DNA of 64,000 nucleotides from Reyranella sp. (GTDB lineage Bacteria > Pseudomonadota > Alphaproteobacteria > Reyranellales > Reyranellaceae): the NCBI RefSeq assembly GCF_017305915.1, contig NZ_JAFKJN010000022.1, forward strand, positions 62,001 to 126,000. Reading direction: 5' to 3'. A program made the translations under genes and the position numbers. The stretch's first letter is position 1; every line of letters begins with the position of its first letter. The notes under the pieces were generated by a model. That model ran no database searches. It saw only the letters and a list, made by a program, of their open reading frames with translations, and was not told the DNA's origin. Below are positions 14,673-22,639 of this stretch, piece by piece.

Positions 14673-16238
14673 ATGCGGACGTTGTTTCGGCTCCTGGCCG
14701 CGGGAGCGGCGCTGCTGACGGCAAGCGTCGCGTCGGCGCAGACGACGCTCAAGGTCGTCATGCTGTCGGACCTCAAGATCCTCGATCCGATCTGGACCAC
14801 CGCCTACATCGTCCGCGACCACGGCTACATGGTCTACGACACCCTGCTGGCGATGGACACCAGGCTCGAGGTCAAGCCGCAGATGGCCGAGTCGTGGAAG
14901 GTGAGCGACGACAAGCTCACCTACACCTTCGTGCTGCGCGACGGGCTCAGGTTCCACGACGGTGCGCCGGTCACCGCCGAGGACTGCGTCGCCTCGCTCA
15001 AGCGCTGGGGCGCCCGCGACGCGATGGGCCAGAAGCTCATGCAGTTCACCAAGGAGCTGGCGGTCGTCGATGCCAAGACCTTCACGCTGACGCTGAAGGA
15101 GCCCTACGGCATGGTGCTGGAATCGCTCGGCAAGCCCTCCTCCTCGGTGCCCTTCATCATGCCCAAGCGCATCGCCGAGACGCCGCCGGACAAGCAGGTC
15201 TCGGAGTTCATCGGCTCGGGCCCGTTCGTCTTCAGGAAGGACCAGTGGCGGCCGGGCGAGAAGGTGGTCTACGAGAAGTTCGCCGACTACAAGCCGCGGC
15301 CGGAGCCGCCGTCGGGTCTCGCCGGCGGCAAGCAGGTCTTCGTCGACCGGGTCGAATGGGTCGTTCTGCCCGACGCGCAGACGGCGGTGAACGCGCTGAT
15401 CGCGGGCGAGATCGACATGATCCAGCAGCCGCCGTTCGACATGCTGCCGCTGCTCGAGGGGAGCAAGGGCATCAAGGTGATCGACCTCAACATCCTCGGC
15501 ACCCACTTCGCCTTCCGCTTCAACACCCTGCACAAGCCGTTCGACGACCCGCGCATCCGCGTCGCCGCGCTCTATGCGCTCAGCCAGAAGGATTCGCTGG
15601 CCGCCGGTGTCGGCAATCCGAAATACGAGAAGGTGTGCAAGGATCTGTTCGGCTGCGGCACGCCGCTCTCCACGGCGAAAGGCTGGGAGGACAAGCTGAA
15701 CGGCGATTCGGCCAAGTCGAAGGAGCTCCTGAAGGCGGCAGGCTACGACGGCACGCCGGTGCTGCTGATGCATGCCAGCGACACCGCGGCCGGCGTGACG
15801 GCGCCGGTCGCCAAGGCGATGCTCGAGCGCGGCGGCTTCAAGGTCGACATGGTGTCGACCGACTGGCAGACCGTGCTGGCCCGGCGCTCGCGCAAGGAGC
15901 CGCCCTCGGCCGGCGGCTGGTCGGCCTTCACGACGACGCTGGCAACGACCGACATCCTCGATCCCGTCGTGTCGTTCTTCACCGGCGCGGCCTGCGAGAA
16001 GGCGTCGATCGGCTGGCCGTGCGACACCCAGATCGAGAAGCTGCGCGACGACTACGCGCGCACCACCGATCCGGCCAGGCGCAAGGAACTGGCCGAAGCG
16101 CTGCAGGTGCGGCTGAGCGAATTCCCGACCTACGCGCCGCTCGGCCAATTCAACATGCCGGTGGCGATGCGCTCGAACGTCAGCGGCAACATGGAAGCGC
16201 CGGCTACCGTGTTCTGGAACGTGAAGAAGGGGAACTAG
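14673..16238 (+). CDS. ABC transporter substrate-binding protein, family 5 (peptide/nickel/opine type)
   Basis: This 521-aa periplasmic receptor of the DppA/OppA class starts with a signal peptide (MRTLFRLLAAGAALLTASVASAQ). Family markers are DPIWTTAYIVRDHGYMVYDTL, MAESWKVSDDKLTYTFVLRDGLRFHDGAPVTAEDC, GSGPFVF and the C-terminal YAPLGQFNMPVA segment. GAGGGAGG precedes the ATG. No permease or ATPase genes follow, so it is an orphan receptor that must use components encoded elsewhere. Its divergent neighbour is an amidohydrolase, which suggests an N-heterocyclic or amide ligand rather than a plain peptide (inference). Confidence 0.92.
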   Translation: MRTLFRLLAAGAALLTASVASAQTTLKVVMLSDLKILDPIWTTAYIVRDHGYMVYDTLLAMDTRLEVKPQMAESWKVSDDKLTYTFVLRDGLRFHDGAPVTAEDCVASLKRWGARDAMGQKLMQFTKELAVVDAKTFTLTLKEPYGMVLESLGKPSSSVPFIMPKRIAETPPDKQVSEFIGSGPFVFRKDQWRPGEKVVYEKFADYKPRPEPPSGLAGGKQVFVDRVEWVVLPDAQTAVNALIAGEIDMIQQPPFDMLPLLEGSKGIKVIDLNILGTHFAFRFNTLHKPFDDPRIRVAALYALSQKDSLAAGVGNPKYEKVCKDLFGCGTPLSTAKGWEDKLNGDSAKSKELLKAAGYDGTPVLLMHASDTAAGVTAPVAKAMLERGGFKVDMVSTDWQTVLARRSRKEPPSAGGWSAFTTTLATTDILDPVVSFFTGAACEKASIGWPCDTQIEKLRDDYARTTDPARRKELAEALQVRLSEFPTYAPLGQFNMPVAMRSNVSGNMEAPATVFWNVKKGN

Positions 16239-16539
16239 ACCCCTGTGGGGCGCCTGCCATCGACTGCCAAGCCCCGTGGCAGTGCTTCGTTGCAGGCGGG
16301 CCAACGTTTTACGCCATCATGCGCGCACACCGCCTCAGGGGCGCGCCAGACACCTATTATGGGCATTGGCCCGCGATTCGACGCCTGATTTTGGCCCTTC
16401 GATTCGCGTTCCATTGCCCATAATGAGCCTCCGACACGAAGCGTTATCCACAGGCTTCGGGAGGGGCGCGCTTCGGCTCCGGCCGAAGCGACGGCGGCCG
16501 CGCGCGCCTTACATCCCTCCCGTCACAACGGAGGACCCC
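16239..16539. other. 301-bp intergenic region with hairpin, palindromic repeat and DnaA-box-like 9-mer
   Basis: After the SBP stop there is a short hairpin (ACTGCCA 16263-16269 / TGGCAGT 16277-16283) without a U-tract. Next comes repeat copy A (separate entry). TTATCCACA at 16444-16452 is a perfect match to the E. coli DnaA-box consensus. I see no protein gene; the open frame here runs through the palindrome. Confidence 0.7.
16351..16448 (+). repeat. Dispersed palindromic intergenic repeat, copy A
   Basis: This is a ~98-bp element with terminal inverted arms TTATGGGCA...TGCCCATAA enclosing CGCGATTCGA...TCGATTCGCG and a central GATTTTGGC. A second copy in the same orientation is at 34563. The arms are imperfect partners here: the right arm reads GGGCAATGGAACGCGA when reverse-complemented, while the left reads GGGCATTGGCCCGCGA. 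I do not recognise a named family. Confidence 0.85.
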
Positions 16540-16851
16540 ATGGCCGATATCAATACCCTCAAGCAGGGCCTGATCGTCACCGCGTTCTGGGAAGCGAGGC
16601 CCGAGGAGGTCGACACGCTGAAGGCCATCATCAGGAAATTCCTGCCGCAGGCCCAGGCCGAGCCCGGCGTGCTCGCCTTCCAGATCCACCAGTCGCTGAC
16701 CGAACCGACCAAGTTCTTCTTCTACGAAGTCTTCAGGGACGAGGCGGCCTTCGCCGAGCACTCCAACGCCCCGCACTTCAAGAGCCTGATCCTCGAACAG
16801 GCGGTGCCTCGGCTCGCCAAGCGGGAGCGCACGCAGCACAAGTTCGTCTAA
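16540..16851 (+). CDS. Antibiotic biosynthesis monooxygenase (ABM/YgiN)-family protein
   Basis: This 103-aa ferredoxin-like alpha+beta-barrel protein belongs to the ABM superfamily, which includes quinol monooxygenases and heme-degrading enzymes. The typical layout is present: GLIVTAFWEARPEEVDTLKAIIRKFLPQAQAEPGVLAFQIHQS, then FFFYEVFRDEAAFAEHSNAPHFKSL. The HSN...HF motif and PGVLAF match quinol-monooxygenase-type members. The start ATG 16540 is preceded by GGAG; a longer frame would run back through repeat copy A. No partner gene indicates the substrate. The following TRAP genes are about 100 bp away on the same strand and may be a separate unit. Confidence 0.88.
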   Translation: MADINTLKQGLIVTAFWEARPEEVDTLKAIIRKFLPQAQAEPGVLAFQIHQSLTEPTKFFFYEVFRDEAAFAEHSNAPHFKSLILEQAVPRLAKRERTQHKFV

Positions 16852-16957
16852 AGGGTTGATCGCCCGACGCGGCTTCCTCTAAGTTGCTCTCGGAGTGAAT
16901 CGATGGCGGTCCATTAGAGAGACCCCACACCGCTCCGGGATGGGAGGAAGCCGCCAA

Positions 16958-17572
16958 ATGCCGGCCGACGCAGGCGCTGATGCGCCACCTTTTTTGCTGC
17001 GCTGGGCCGACAGGACCCTGTCGCGCGCCGAGGACGGCCTCAACCTGATCGCGGCGCTGGCCGTGTTCTTCCTGATGTTCGTCGGCGTGGCGCAGATCGT
17101 CGGCCGCACCGTCTTCGATTTCGCGATCTACGGCTATATCGACTGGATCGAGCAGGCCTCGTCGCTGTTCGCGTTCCTGGGCATCGCCTATGCCCAGCGG
17201 CTGGGCAGCCACATCGGCATGGACCTGACGATGGACTGGAAGCCGATCAACCGCTGGCGGGTCGAGCTGTTCGCCGTGGTCATGGCGCTGCTGATCGCCA
17301 GCCTGCTGATCTGGGCGAGCTTCACCAACTTCCTGCGCGCCTACGCGATCGGCGATTCGACCATGGACATCCAGCTTCCGACCTGGCCGGCCAAGCTGAT
17401 GGTGCCGCTGGCGCTGAGCGTCCTGTGGCTGCGGCTCGGCCTGCAGATCTGCGGCTACGTGCGCATGATCCGCCATCCCGATGCGGTGCCCATCGCGGTG
17501 CCGAAGCTGGTCACCATCGACAGCCAGGTCCAGGACGAGATCGCCGACGCCCTCGGCAAGGAGGCGCGGTAA
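16958..17572 (+). CDS. TRAP transporter small permease (DctQ)
   Basis: This 204-aa protein has four hydrophobic spans (starting LIAALAVFFLMFVGVAQIVGR, then FAFLGIAYAQ, LFAVVMALLIASLLIWASF and LMVPLALSVLWLRLGLQI), the expected DctQ topology. The WIEQASSLFAFLGIAYAQRLGSHI segment is the family signature. It forms the membrane complex with the large subunit and uses a sodium or proton gradient. ATG 16958 was chosen for GGAGG 10 nt upstream. The stop overlaps the DctM start (TAATG). Confidence 0.92.
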   Translation: MPADAGADAPPFLLRWADRTLSRAEDGLNLIAALAVFFLMFVGVAQIVGRTVFDFAIYGYIDWIEQASSLFAFLGIAYAQRLGSHIGMDLTMDWKPINRWRVELFAVVMALLIASLLIWASFTNFLRAYAIGDSTMDIQLPTWPAKLMVPLALSVLWLRLGLQICGYVRMIRHPDAVPIAVPKLVTIDSQVQDEIADALGKEAR

Positions 17573-18876
17573 TGGAATTCGGTCCCGTCACCATCGGCTG
17601 CATCGGCGTGGTCGCGCTGCTGGCGCTGTGCTTCGTCGGCGTGCGCTTCGCCTTCGCCGGCGCGATCGTCGGTACGGTCGGGCTGATGGCCCTGATCGGC
17701 GTCGATGCCGGCATCCGTACCGCCGGCATCGTGCCTTACGCCTCGGGCGCCAACTACACGCTGTCCGTGCTGCCGATGTTCATCCTGATCGGCTACCTGG
17801 CCTATTACGCCGGCATCACCCAGAGCGCCTTCGAGGCGGCGCGGCGGTGGTTCGGCTGGCTGCCCGGCGGCCTCGCCACCGGCACGGTGTTCGCCGTCGC
17901 CGGCTTCTCGGCGGTGTCGGGCGCGAGCAGCGCCGCCGCCGCGGTGTTCGCCAAGGTGGCGATCCCCGAGATGCTGCGCGCCAAGTACGACAAGAAGCTG
18001 GCGGCCGGCGTCTGCGCCGCCGGCGCCACGCTCGATTCGCTGATCCCGCCCAGCACCTTGCTCGTCGTCTACGGCATCGTCACCGAGCAGTCGATAGGCA
18101 AGCTGCTGGTCGCGGGCTTCGTGCCCGGCATCGTCTCGGCGTTCGTCTATGCGATAATCATCACCTGGCGCTGCTGGCGCCAGCCCGAGCTCGGCCCGCG
18201 CATCACCGGCTACAACTGGGGCCAGCGCTTCGAATCGCTGCCGTCGACCACGCCGATCTTCCTGGTCATCCTGATCATCTTCTTCAGCATGTATTTCGGC
18301 TGGGCGACGCCGACCGAGGCCGGTGCGCTCGGTGCCTTCTCGGTGTTCGCCTTCGCGCTGCGCAACGGCATCAAGCGCGGCGAGCTGCGCCAGTGCCTGC
18401 TCGATTCGGCCAAGCTCACGGTGATGATCTTCACGGTGATCTGGGGCGTGCTGATCTTCGTGCGCTTCCTGGGCTTTTCCGGCATGCCGGAGGAGGTGTC
18501 GCGCCTGGTTACCGACCTCCCGGTGCCGCCGCTGGTGGTGCTGCTGGCGATCTACCTGCTGTACTTCGTGCTCGGCACGGTGCTCGAGGGCATCGGCATG
18601 TTCCTGCTGACGCTGCCGGTGATCTTCCCGGTGATCAAGGCGCTGGGCTACGACCCGATCTGGTTCGGCATCGTGCTGGTCAAGCTCTCGGGCATCGCCT
18701 CGCTGTCGCCGCCGGTCGGGCTGGTGGTGTTCGTGGTCAACGGCGTGCGGCCCGACATCTCGGTGCGCGACATCTTCCGCGGCGTCTGGCCGTTCATCTT
18801 CGCCGACATCATCACCTTGGGCGTGCTCACCGCGTTCCCGGAGATCGTCACCTTCATCGTCGAAATATCGGACTGA
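17572..18876 (+). CDS. TRAP transporter large permease (DctM)
   Basis: This 434-aa, very hydrophobic protein of the DctM/ion-transporter superfamily has about 12 spans. Family landmarks include YASGANYTLSVLPMFILIGYLAYYAGI, GFSAVSGASSAAAAVFAKVAIPEM, LDSLIPPSTLLVVYGI and ASLSPPVGLVVFVVNGV, the paired transport motifs of the two inverted halves. It moves the ligand released by the DctP receptor encoded next. The ATG overlaps the DctQ stop by one base, so synthesis is coupled. Confidence 0.95.
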   Translation: MEFGPVTIGCIGVVALLALCFVGVRFAFAGAIVGTVGLMALIGVDAGIRTAGIVPYASGANYTLSVLPMFILIGYLAYYAGITQSAFEAARRWFGWLPGGLATGTVFAVAGFSAVSGASSAAAAVFAKVAIPEMLRAKYDKKLAAGVCAAGATLDSLIPPSTLLVVYGIVTEQSIGKLLVAGFVPGIVSAFVYAIIITWRCWRQPELGPRITGYNWGQRFESLPSTTPIFLVILIIFFSMYFGWATPTEAGALGAFSVFAFALRNGIKRGELRQCLLDSAKLTVMIFTVIWGVLIFVRFLGFSGMPEEVSRLVTDLPVPPLVVLLAIYLLYFVLGTVLEGIGMFLLTLPVIFPVIKALGYDPIWFGIVLVKLSGIASLSPPVGLVVFVVNGVRPDISVRDIFRGVWPFIFADIITLGVLTAFPEIVTFIVEISD

Positions 18877-18894
18877 GCAGGGAGGAACAGGATC

Positions 18895-19926
18895 ATGCGT
18901 CGCGTATCGCTGCTTTCGATGGCCGTCGGTTTCGGCCTGCTGGCCGCCATCCCGGCCGAAGCCAACGACAAGGTCACCTGGAACATCGCGGTCTACGGGC
19001 CGCCGCGCTCGGTCAGCGTCCACATGGAGTACCTTTCCAAGATCGCCAAGGAGAAGACCGGCGGCAACTTCGTCATCAACCTCAAGTACAACGAGCAGCT
19101 CAGCGACGCCAAGGACGTGCTCGACGGGCTCAAGGTCGACGCCTTCCAGGGTGCGTTGCTCGCCTATTCCTACGCGCCGGCCAAGACGCCGATCCAGAGC
19201 GTGCTCGACATGCCGTTCCTGCCGATCCCCGGCCTGGTCGAGCAGGAGAAGGTGCATGACGCCTTCCAGGCCTGGAAGCCGGCGCAGGACGAGCTGGCGA
19301 AGTGGAACGCCATGCATTTCATGGTGGCGCTGCTGCCGCAGTACGAGTTCATGGGCACCGGCAAGCCGCCGCGCAACCTCGAGGACTGGAAGGGCATGCG
19401 GGTACGGGCGCTGGGCGGTTTGGGCGATGCGATGAAGGCCTTGGGCGCGGTGCCGACCTCGGTATCGGCGCCGGAAGTCTACACCGCGCTGGAGCGCGGC
19501 ACGTTCCAGGCGGCGTCGTTCCCTTTCACCTACAGCTTCACCGCCTACAAGCTGCACGAGGTGTCGAAGTGGTACACGCTCGGCATGCAGCTCGGCGTAG
19601 TGCACAATTCGCTGGTGTTCAGCCAGACCGCGTGGAAGGCGCTGCCCGCCGAGTACCGGAAGATCCTCGAGGACGCCAAGCCCGAGGCCTACCGGCTGCA
19701 GCGCGAGGCCTACGATGAAGCCGACAAGAAGTCGTTCCCGCTGTTCGAGAAGCGCAAGCTCGAGGTCATCAAGGTGACGCCGGAGATGCGTGCCAAGCTG
19801 ATACAGACCGCCGCCCAGCCGGTGTGGGACCATTGGGTCGCCGAGGCCGAGAAGAAGGGCCTGCCGGGCAAGGAGGCGCTCGAGCTGACGCTGTCGCTGG
19901 CCAAGAAGCACCAGCCGACGAACTGA
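18895..19926 (+). CDS. TRAP transporter solute receptor (DctP)
   Basis: This 343-aa periplasmic receptor has a signal peptide (MRRVSLLSMAVGFGLLAAIPAEA) with an Ala-x-Ala-type cleavage site. The DctP fold shows in VHMEYLSKIAKEKTGGNFVINLKYNEQLSDAKDVLDGLKVDAF and the GMRVRALGGLGDAMKALGAVPTSVSAPEVYTALERG segment, whose conserved Arg normally binds the substrate carboxylate. GGGAGGAA precedes the ATG. It completes a Q-M-P operon. The ligand is likely an organic acid, not further defined. A REP-like element follows immediately. Confidence 0.93.
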   Translation: MRRVSLLSMAVGFGLLAAIPAEANDKVTWNIAVYGPPRSVSVHMEYLSKIAKEKTGGNFVINLKYNEQLSDAKDVLDGLKVDAFQGALLAYSYAPAKTPIQSVLDMPFLPIPGLVEQEKVHDAFQAWKPAQDELAKWNAMHFMVALLPQYEFMGTGKPPRNLEDWKGMRVRALGGLGDAMKALGAVPTSVSAPEVYTALERGTFQAASFPFTYSFTAYKLHEVSKWYTLGMQLGVVHNSLVFSQTAWKALPAEYRKILEDAKPEAYRLQREAYDEADKKSFPLFEKRKLEVIKVTPEMRAKLIQTAAQPVWDHWVAEAEKKGLPGKEALELTLSLAKKHQPTN

Positions 19927-19936
19927 GATCAGAACT

Positions 19937-20074
19937 CCTCCCCTTCGCGGAAGCTGCGAAGGGGAGGTGCCCCCGTCATCGGGGGCGGAGGGGTCATAGG
20001 CCACAGTTTCGTTGGTCGCTCATGACCCCTCCGTCAGCGTAAGACGCTGACACCTCCCCATCTGAATGGGGAGG
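19937..20074. repeat. REP/BIME-like element: two hairpin half-units facing each other
   Basis: The left half is a 12-bp stem (CCTCCCCTTCGC / GCGAAGGGGAGG), then TG, a CCCCC...GGGGG hairpin and CGGAGGGGTCAT (19986-19997). The right half is its mirror: ATGACCCCTCCG (20022-20033), the hairpin TCAGCG-TAAGA-CGCTGA, CA, and CCTCCCC / GGGGAGG. A 24-nt spacer separates them. The same design recurs at 36821-37009. Confidence 0.85.
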
Positions 20075-20114
20075 GATTGAACCGCGTAGCGTACCGACCA
20101 ACCGGGAGGAAACG

Positions 20115-21317
20115 ATGCGATGCATGAAGGCCGCCGTCGCGGCGCTGGCGTTGTGTTGCGTGCTGAGCGTTCCCGCGGTGGCCCAGAACGGAGCCGTCAA
20201 GATCGGCGTGCTGGACGACATGTCCGGGCCCTATGCCGAGAACACCGGTCCGGGCGACGTCGCCGCGGTCAAGTTCGCGATCGCCGACTTCGGCGGCTCG
20301 GTGCTCGGCAAGCCGATCGAGATGGTGAGCGCCGACTTCCAGAGCAAGGTCGATGTCGGAGTCTCGATCGCCAAGCGCTGGTACGACGACGAGAACGTCG
20401 ACATGGTGATCGGCATTCCCAACTCGGCGATCGCGCTGGCGCTGGTCAAGGTCGCGCAGGAGAAGAACAGGATCGTGATGCCGACCGCGGCGGCGACCTC
20501 GGCGCTGACCGGCAAGGGCTGCGGCCCCAACAGCGTCCACTTCATCTACGACACCTACGGCCAGACCAAGACCATCGTGAACGCGCTGGCCAAGCAGGGC
20601 GGCGGCGACTGGTACTTCATCACCGTCGACTACGCCTTTGGCCTCGCGATCGAGCAGGACGCCACGCAGTTCATCAAGGCGGCAGGCGGCAAGGTGGTGG
20701 GTTCGGTGCGTCATCCGCTCAACACCCAGGACTTCTCGTCCTACGTGCTGCAGGCCGACGCCTCGAAGGCCAAGAACCTGATGGTCGCCAACGGCGGCGG
20801 CGACATCATCAACGCCGTCAAGCAGGCGGCCGAGTTCGGGCTGATCAAGAAGGGCGTGCGCATCAGCATTCCGCTGGCGCAGCTCCCCGACATCCACGGC
20901 ATCGGGCTGAAGATCGGCCAGGGCCTGCTGATCTCGAGCCCGTTCTACTACGACATGACGCCGGAGGCGCGCGCCTACACCGAGCGCTTCACCAAGGAGA
21001 TCGGCCGGCCGCCGTCGTTCATCCAGGCCGGCACCTACGGCGCGGTGACGCATTACCTCAAGGCGGTGAAGGCCGCCGGCACCGACGAGGCCAAGGCGGT
21101 GATGGCCAAGATGAAGGAGCTGCCGGTCAACGACTTCATGACCAGGAACGGCAAGGTCCGGCCCGACGGCCGCGTCGTGCGCGACATGTACCTGATGCAG
21201 GCCAAGACGCCCGAGGAGTCCAAGGGCGAATGGGACCTGGTGAAGATGGTCGCCACGGTGCCGGGCGACGAGGCCTTCCGGCCGATGAGCGAAGGCGAGT
21301 GCCCGCTGGCGAAGTAG
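20115..21317 (+). CDS. Branched-chain amino acid-type ABC transporter substrate-binding protein
   Basis: This 400-aa type-1 periplasmic receptor (Peripla_BP_6, LivJ-like) has signal peptide MRCMKAAVAALALCCVLSVPAVAQ. The mature start VKIGVLDDMSGPYAENTGPGDVAAVKFAIADFGG is the family hallmark, followed by WYDDENVDMVIGIPNSAIALA, a disulfide-capable Cys in KGCGPNS, and VGSVRHPLNTQDFSSYVLQADASKAKNLMVANGGGDIINAVKQA. The GGGAGGAAACG leader sets the ATG. No Liv permease genes follow, so it is another orphan receptor. Despite the name, such proteins often bind aromatic acids or amides rather than Leu, Ile or Val. Confidence 0.92.
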   Translation: MRCMKAAVAALALCCVLSVPAVAQNGAVKIGVLDDMSGPYAENTGPGDVAAVKFAIADFGGSVLGKPIEMVSADFQSKVDVGVSIAKRWYDDENVDMVIGIPNSAIALALVKVAQEKNRIVMPTAAATSALTGKGCGPNSVHFIYDTYGQTKTIVNALAKQGGGDWYFITVDYAFGLAIEQDATQFIKAAGGKVVGSVRHPLNTQDFSSYVLQADASKAKNLMVANGGGDIINAVKQAAEFGLIKKGVRISIPLAQLPDIHGIGLKIGQGLLISSPFYYDMTPEARAYTERFTKEIGRPPSFIQAGTYGAVTHYLKAVKAAGTDEAKAVMAKMKELPVNDFMTRNGKVRPDGRVVRDMYLMQAKTPEESKGEWDLVKMVATVPGDEAFRPMSEGECPLAK

Positions 21318-21324
21318 TGGACGT

Positions 21325-21438
21325 CCTCTCCGCCGCGTAGCGGGGAGAGGAAGGGGATCCACGCGTAGCGTGGGGGAGGTGTGGTGGTCATGCCGTGCGC
21401 TGCCCCCTCACCCGACCTCTCCCCCTAACGGGGAGAGG
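21325..21438. repeat. REP-like paired hairpin element (variant)
   Basis: CCTCTCC...GGAGAGG (21325-21350, inner GCCGC/GCGG) and CCTCTCCCC-CTAAC-GGGGAGAGG (21416-21438, perfect 9-bp stem) flank CCACGCGTAGCGTGG and the stretch CCCTCACCCGA. The layout of two facing hairpins resembles the 19937 and 36821 elements, but the stem sequence belongs to a different variant. Confidence 0.7.
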
Positions 21439-21502
21439 AGGAAGACACGTAGAGTCCGAAAGCCGCGAGTCGACGGCGGCGTCGCCCGCTATCGATGCGC
21501 GC

Positions 21503-21907
21503 ATGACCGATACAGACATCCAGGACTTCGTCACCCGCTTCGCCGCGGCGTGGGCTGCGCGCGACGGCGCGGCTTTCCTCGCGCTGTGGCATCCCGACGG
21601 CGTGCTGCATTCGCCGCTCTACGACCGCCCGGTGCTGGGCAAGGAGCTCGGCCGGCTGACCGAGCTGGTGAAGGAGCGCGCGTCGGACAGCGTCTGGCAG
21701 TTGCTCGACTGGACGCCGCGCGGCGACACGGTGATCGTCGAATGGCAGACCACGCGCACCGCGGGCGGCAGGCGCTTCGACTGGCGCGGCGTCGACAAGT
21801 TCCGCCTGCGCGACGGCCGGATCGCCGAGGAGCGCGTCTACATGGACACCGCGCCGCTGCGCGCCGCCGCCGAAGGCCTCGCCTTGCGTCCGGTCATCGC
21901 GCTTTAG
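21503..21907 (+). CDS. NTF2-like/SnoaL-type protein
   Basis: This 134-aa protein has the NTF2-like fold: DIQDFVTRFAAAWAARDGAAFLALWHPDGVLHSPLYDRPVLGKEL helices and strand, then TVIVEWQTTRTAGGRRFDWRGVDKFRLRDGRIAEERVYMDTAPL. Members include small isomerases, polyketide cyclases and uncharacterised proteins. Nothing in the sequence fixes a function. ATG 21503 was chosen to begin the conserved part; the frame extends upstream only into the REP-like repeat. It is convergent with, and overlaps by 14 nt, the HTH regulator gene. Confidence 0.8.
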   Translation: MTDTDIQDFVTRFAAAWAARDGAAFLALWHPDGVLHSPLYDRPVLGKELGRLTELVKERASDSVWQLLDWTPRGDTVIVEWQTTRTAGGRRFDWRGVDKFRLRDGRIAEERVYMDTAPLRAAAEGLALRPVIAL

Positions 21908-22553
21908 TCTGGCGTCGCGGCGCGATGCGATAGGCGCAGCGGCGGGCGCCGGCGAGGATGTGGTCGGTGCGCTCCACGATGACGTCGGCGCCGAGGACCG
22001 CGCGGAAGACCGCGAGCTCCGAGCGGCAGAGGCCCTGGCAGCTCGCCGCGGCGGCGCAGATCGGGCAGTGATCCTCGACCAGCAGGAACGCACCGCCGCC
22101 TTCCGCCTGCACGCTCGCCATGTAGCCCTCGCCGCTGCGGATCTCGGCCAGCGCATCCAGCGTCCGGCGCAGCGACCGGCGCGTGCCGAGTCGCCGGCGA
22201 TAGTCGGCGACGCTGGCCCGCTCGCGATGCGCGATCAGCCGGTCCAGCCCCGCGTCGCCGAACAGCGTGCGCGTCGATCGCAGGAGCTCGAGCGTGAGCT
22301 CGGCGTGACGGTCGGGGAAGCGGGCATGGCCGCGCTCGGTGAGCTGCCAGCGCTTCTTCGGCCGGCCGCGGCCCTCGCGGCTGTCGGCGCTCTCCACCAG
22401 GGCGGCGTCGAGCAGCTTGACCAGGTGCTGCCGGGCGCCGGCCACGGTCATGCCGAGGCGCGCGGCGACGTCGGCCGCGGTCTGCGGCCCGCGGCTCTTG
22501 AGATGGAACAGGATGCGGTCCCGGTTGCGTTCCGGCGGTTGATCCCGGCTCAT
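21894..22553 (-). CDS. Winged-HTH regulator with C-terminal cysteine cluster (SufR-like)
   Basis: This 219-aa regulator starts with an ArsR/DeoR-type winged HTH (RILFHLKSRGPQTAADVAARLGMTVAGARQHLVKLLDAALVES, wing REGRGRPKKRWQLTERGHARF). The C-terminal half carries HCPICAAAASCQGLCRSEL and a later CAYRI, an arrangement like SufR-type regulators whose cysteines hold an Fe-S cluster. It may therefore sense iron, oxygen or redox stress (inference). It is divergent from an MFS pump across an AT-rich gap containing the inverted repeat TTTAGA-N12-TCTAAA, the likely operator, so it probably controls the pump and itself. Confidence 0.8.
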   Translation of the reverse strand: MSRDQPPERNRDRILFHLKSRGPQTAADVAARLGMTVAGARQHLVKLLDAALVESADSREGRGRPKKRWQLTERGHARFPDRHAELTLELLRSTRTLFGDAGLDRLIAHRERASVADYRRRLGTRRSLRRTLDALAEIRSGEGYMASVQAEGGGAFLLVEDHCPICAAAASCQGLCRSELAVFRAVLGADVIVERTDHILAGARRCAYRIAPRRQTKAR

Positions 22554-22564
22554 GGTGCCGTTAA

Positions 22565-22588
22565 TTTAGATAGAGAATACTTTCTAAA
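22565..22588. promoter_or_regulatory. Candidate operator between SufR-like regulator and MFS gene
   Basis: TTTAGA (22565-22570) and TCTAAA (22583-22588) form an inverted repeat with a 12-nt spacer, in the only AT-rich stretch of the 86-bp divergent gap. Position and symmetry suit a dimeric winged-HTH protein. Confidence 0.45.
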
Positions 22589-22639
22589 ATAGACCGGCCG
22601 CCGGGAGTCTGCAACCGTCGCCCGGTGTCGGAGGAAACC

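Noticed and set aside
13192-14724. Very long N-terminal extension of the Ada/AlkA-like frame
   Set aside because: It overlaps the amidohydrolase antisense-free frame; the TGATG joint at 13191 and Ada homology give the real start.
16276-16539. N-terminal extension of the ABM protein
   Set aside because: The extension reads through repeat copy A; GGAG and homology place the start at 16540.
17455-20004. 849-codon antisense frame over the TRAP operon
   Set aside because: Its composition is typical of reverse-strand shadow in GC-rich DNA, and the plus strand encodes all three TRAP subunits.
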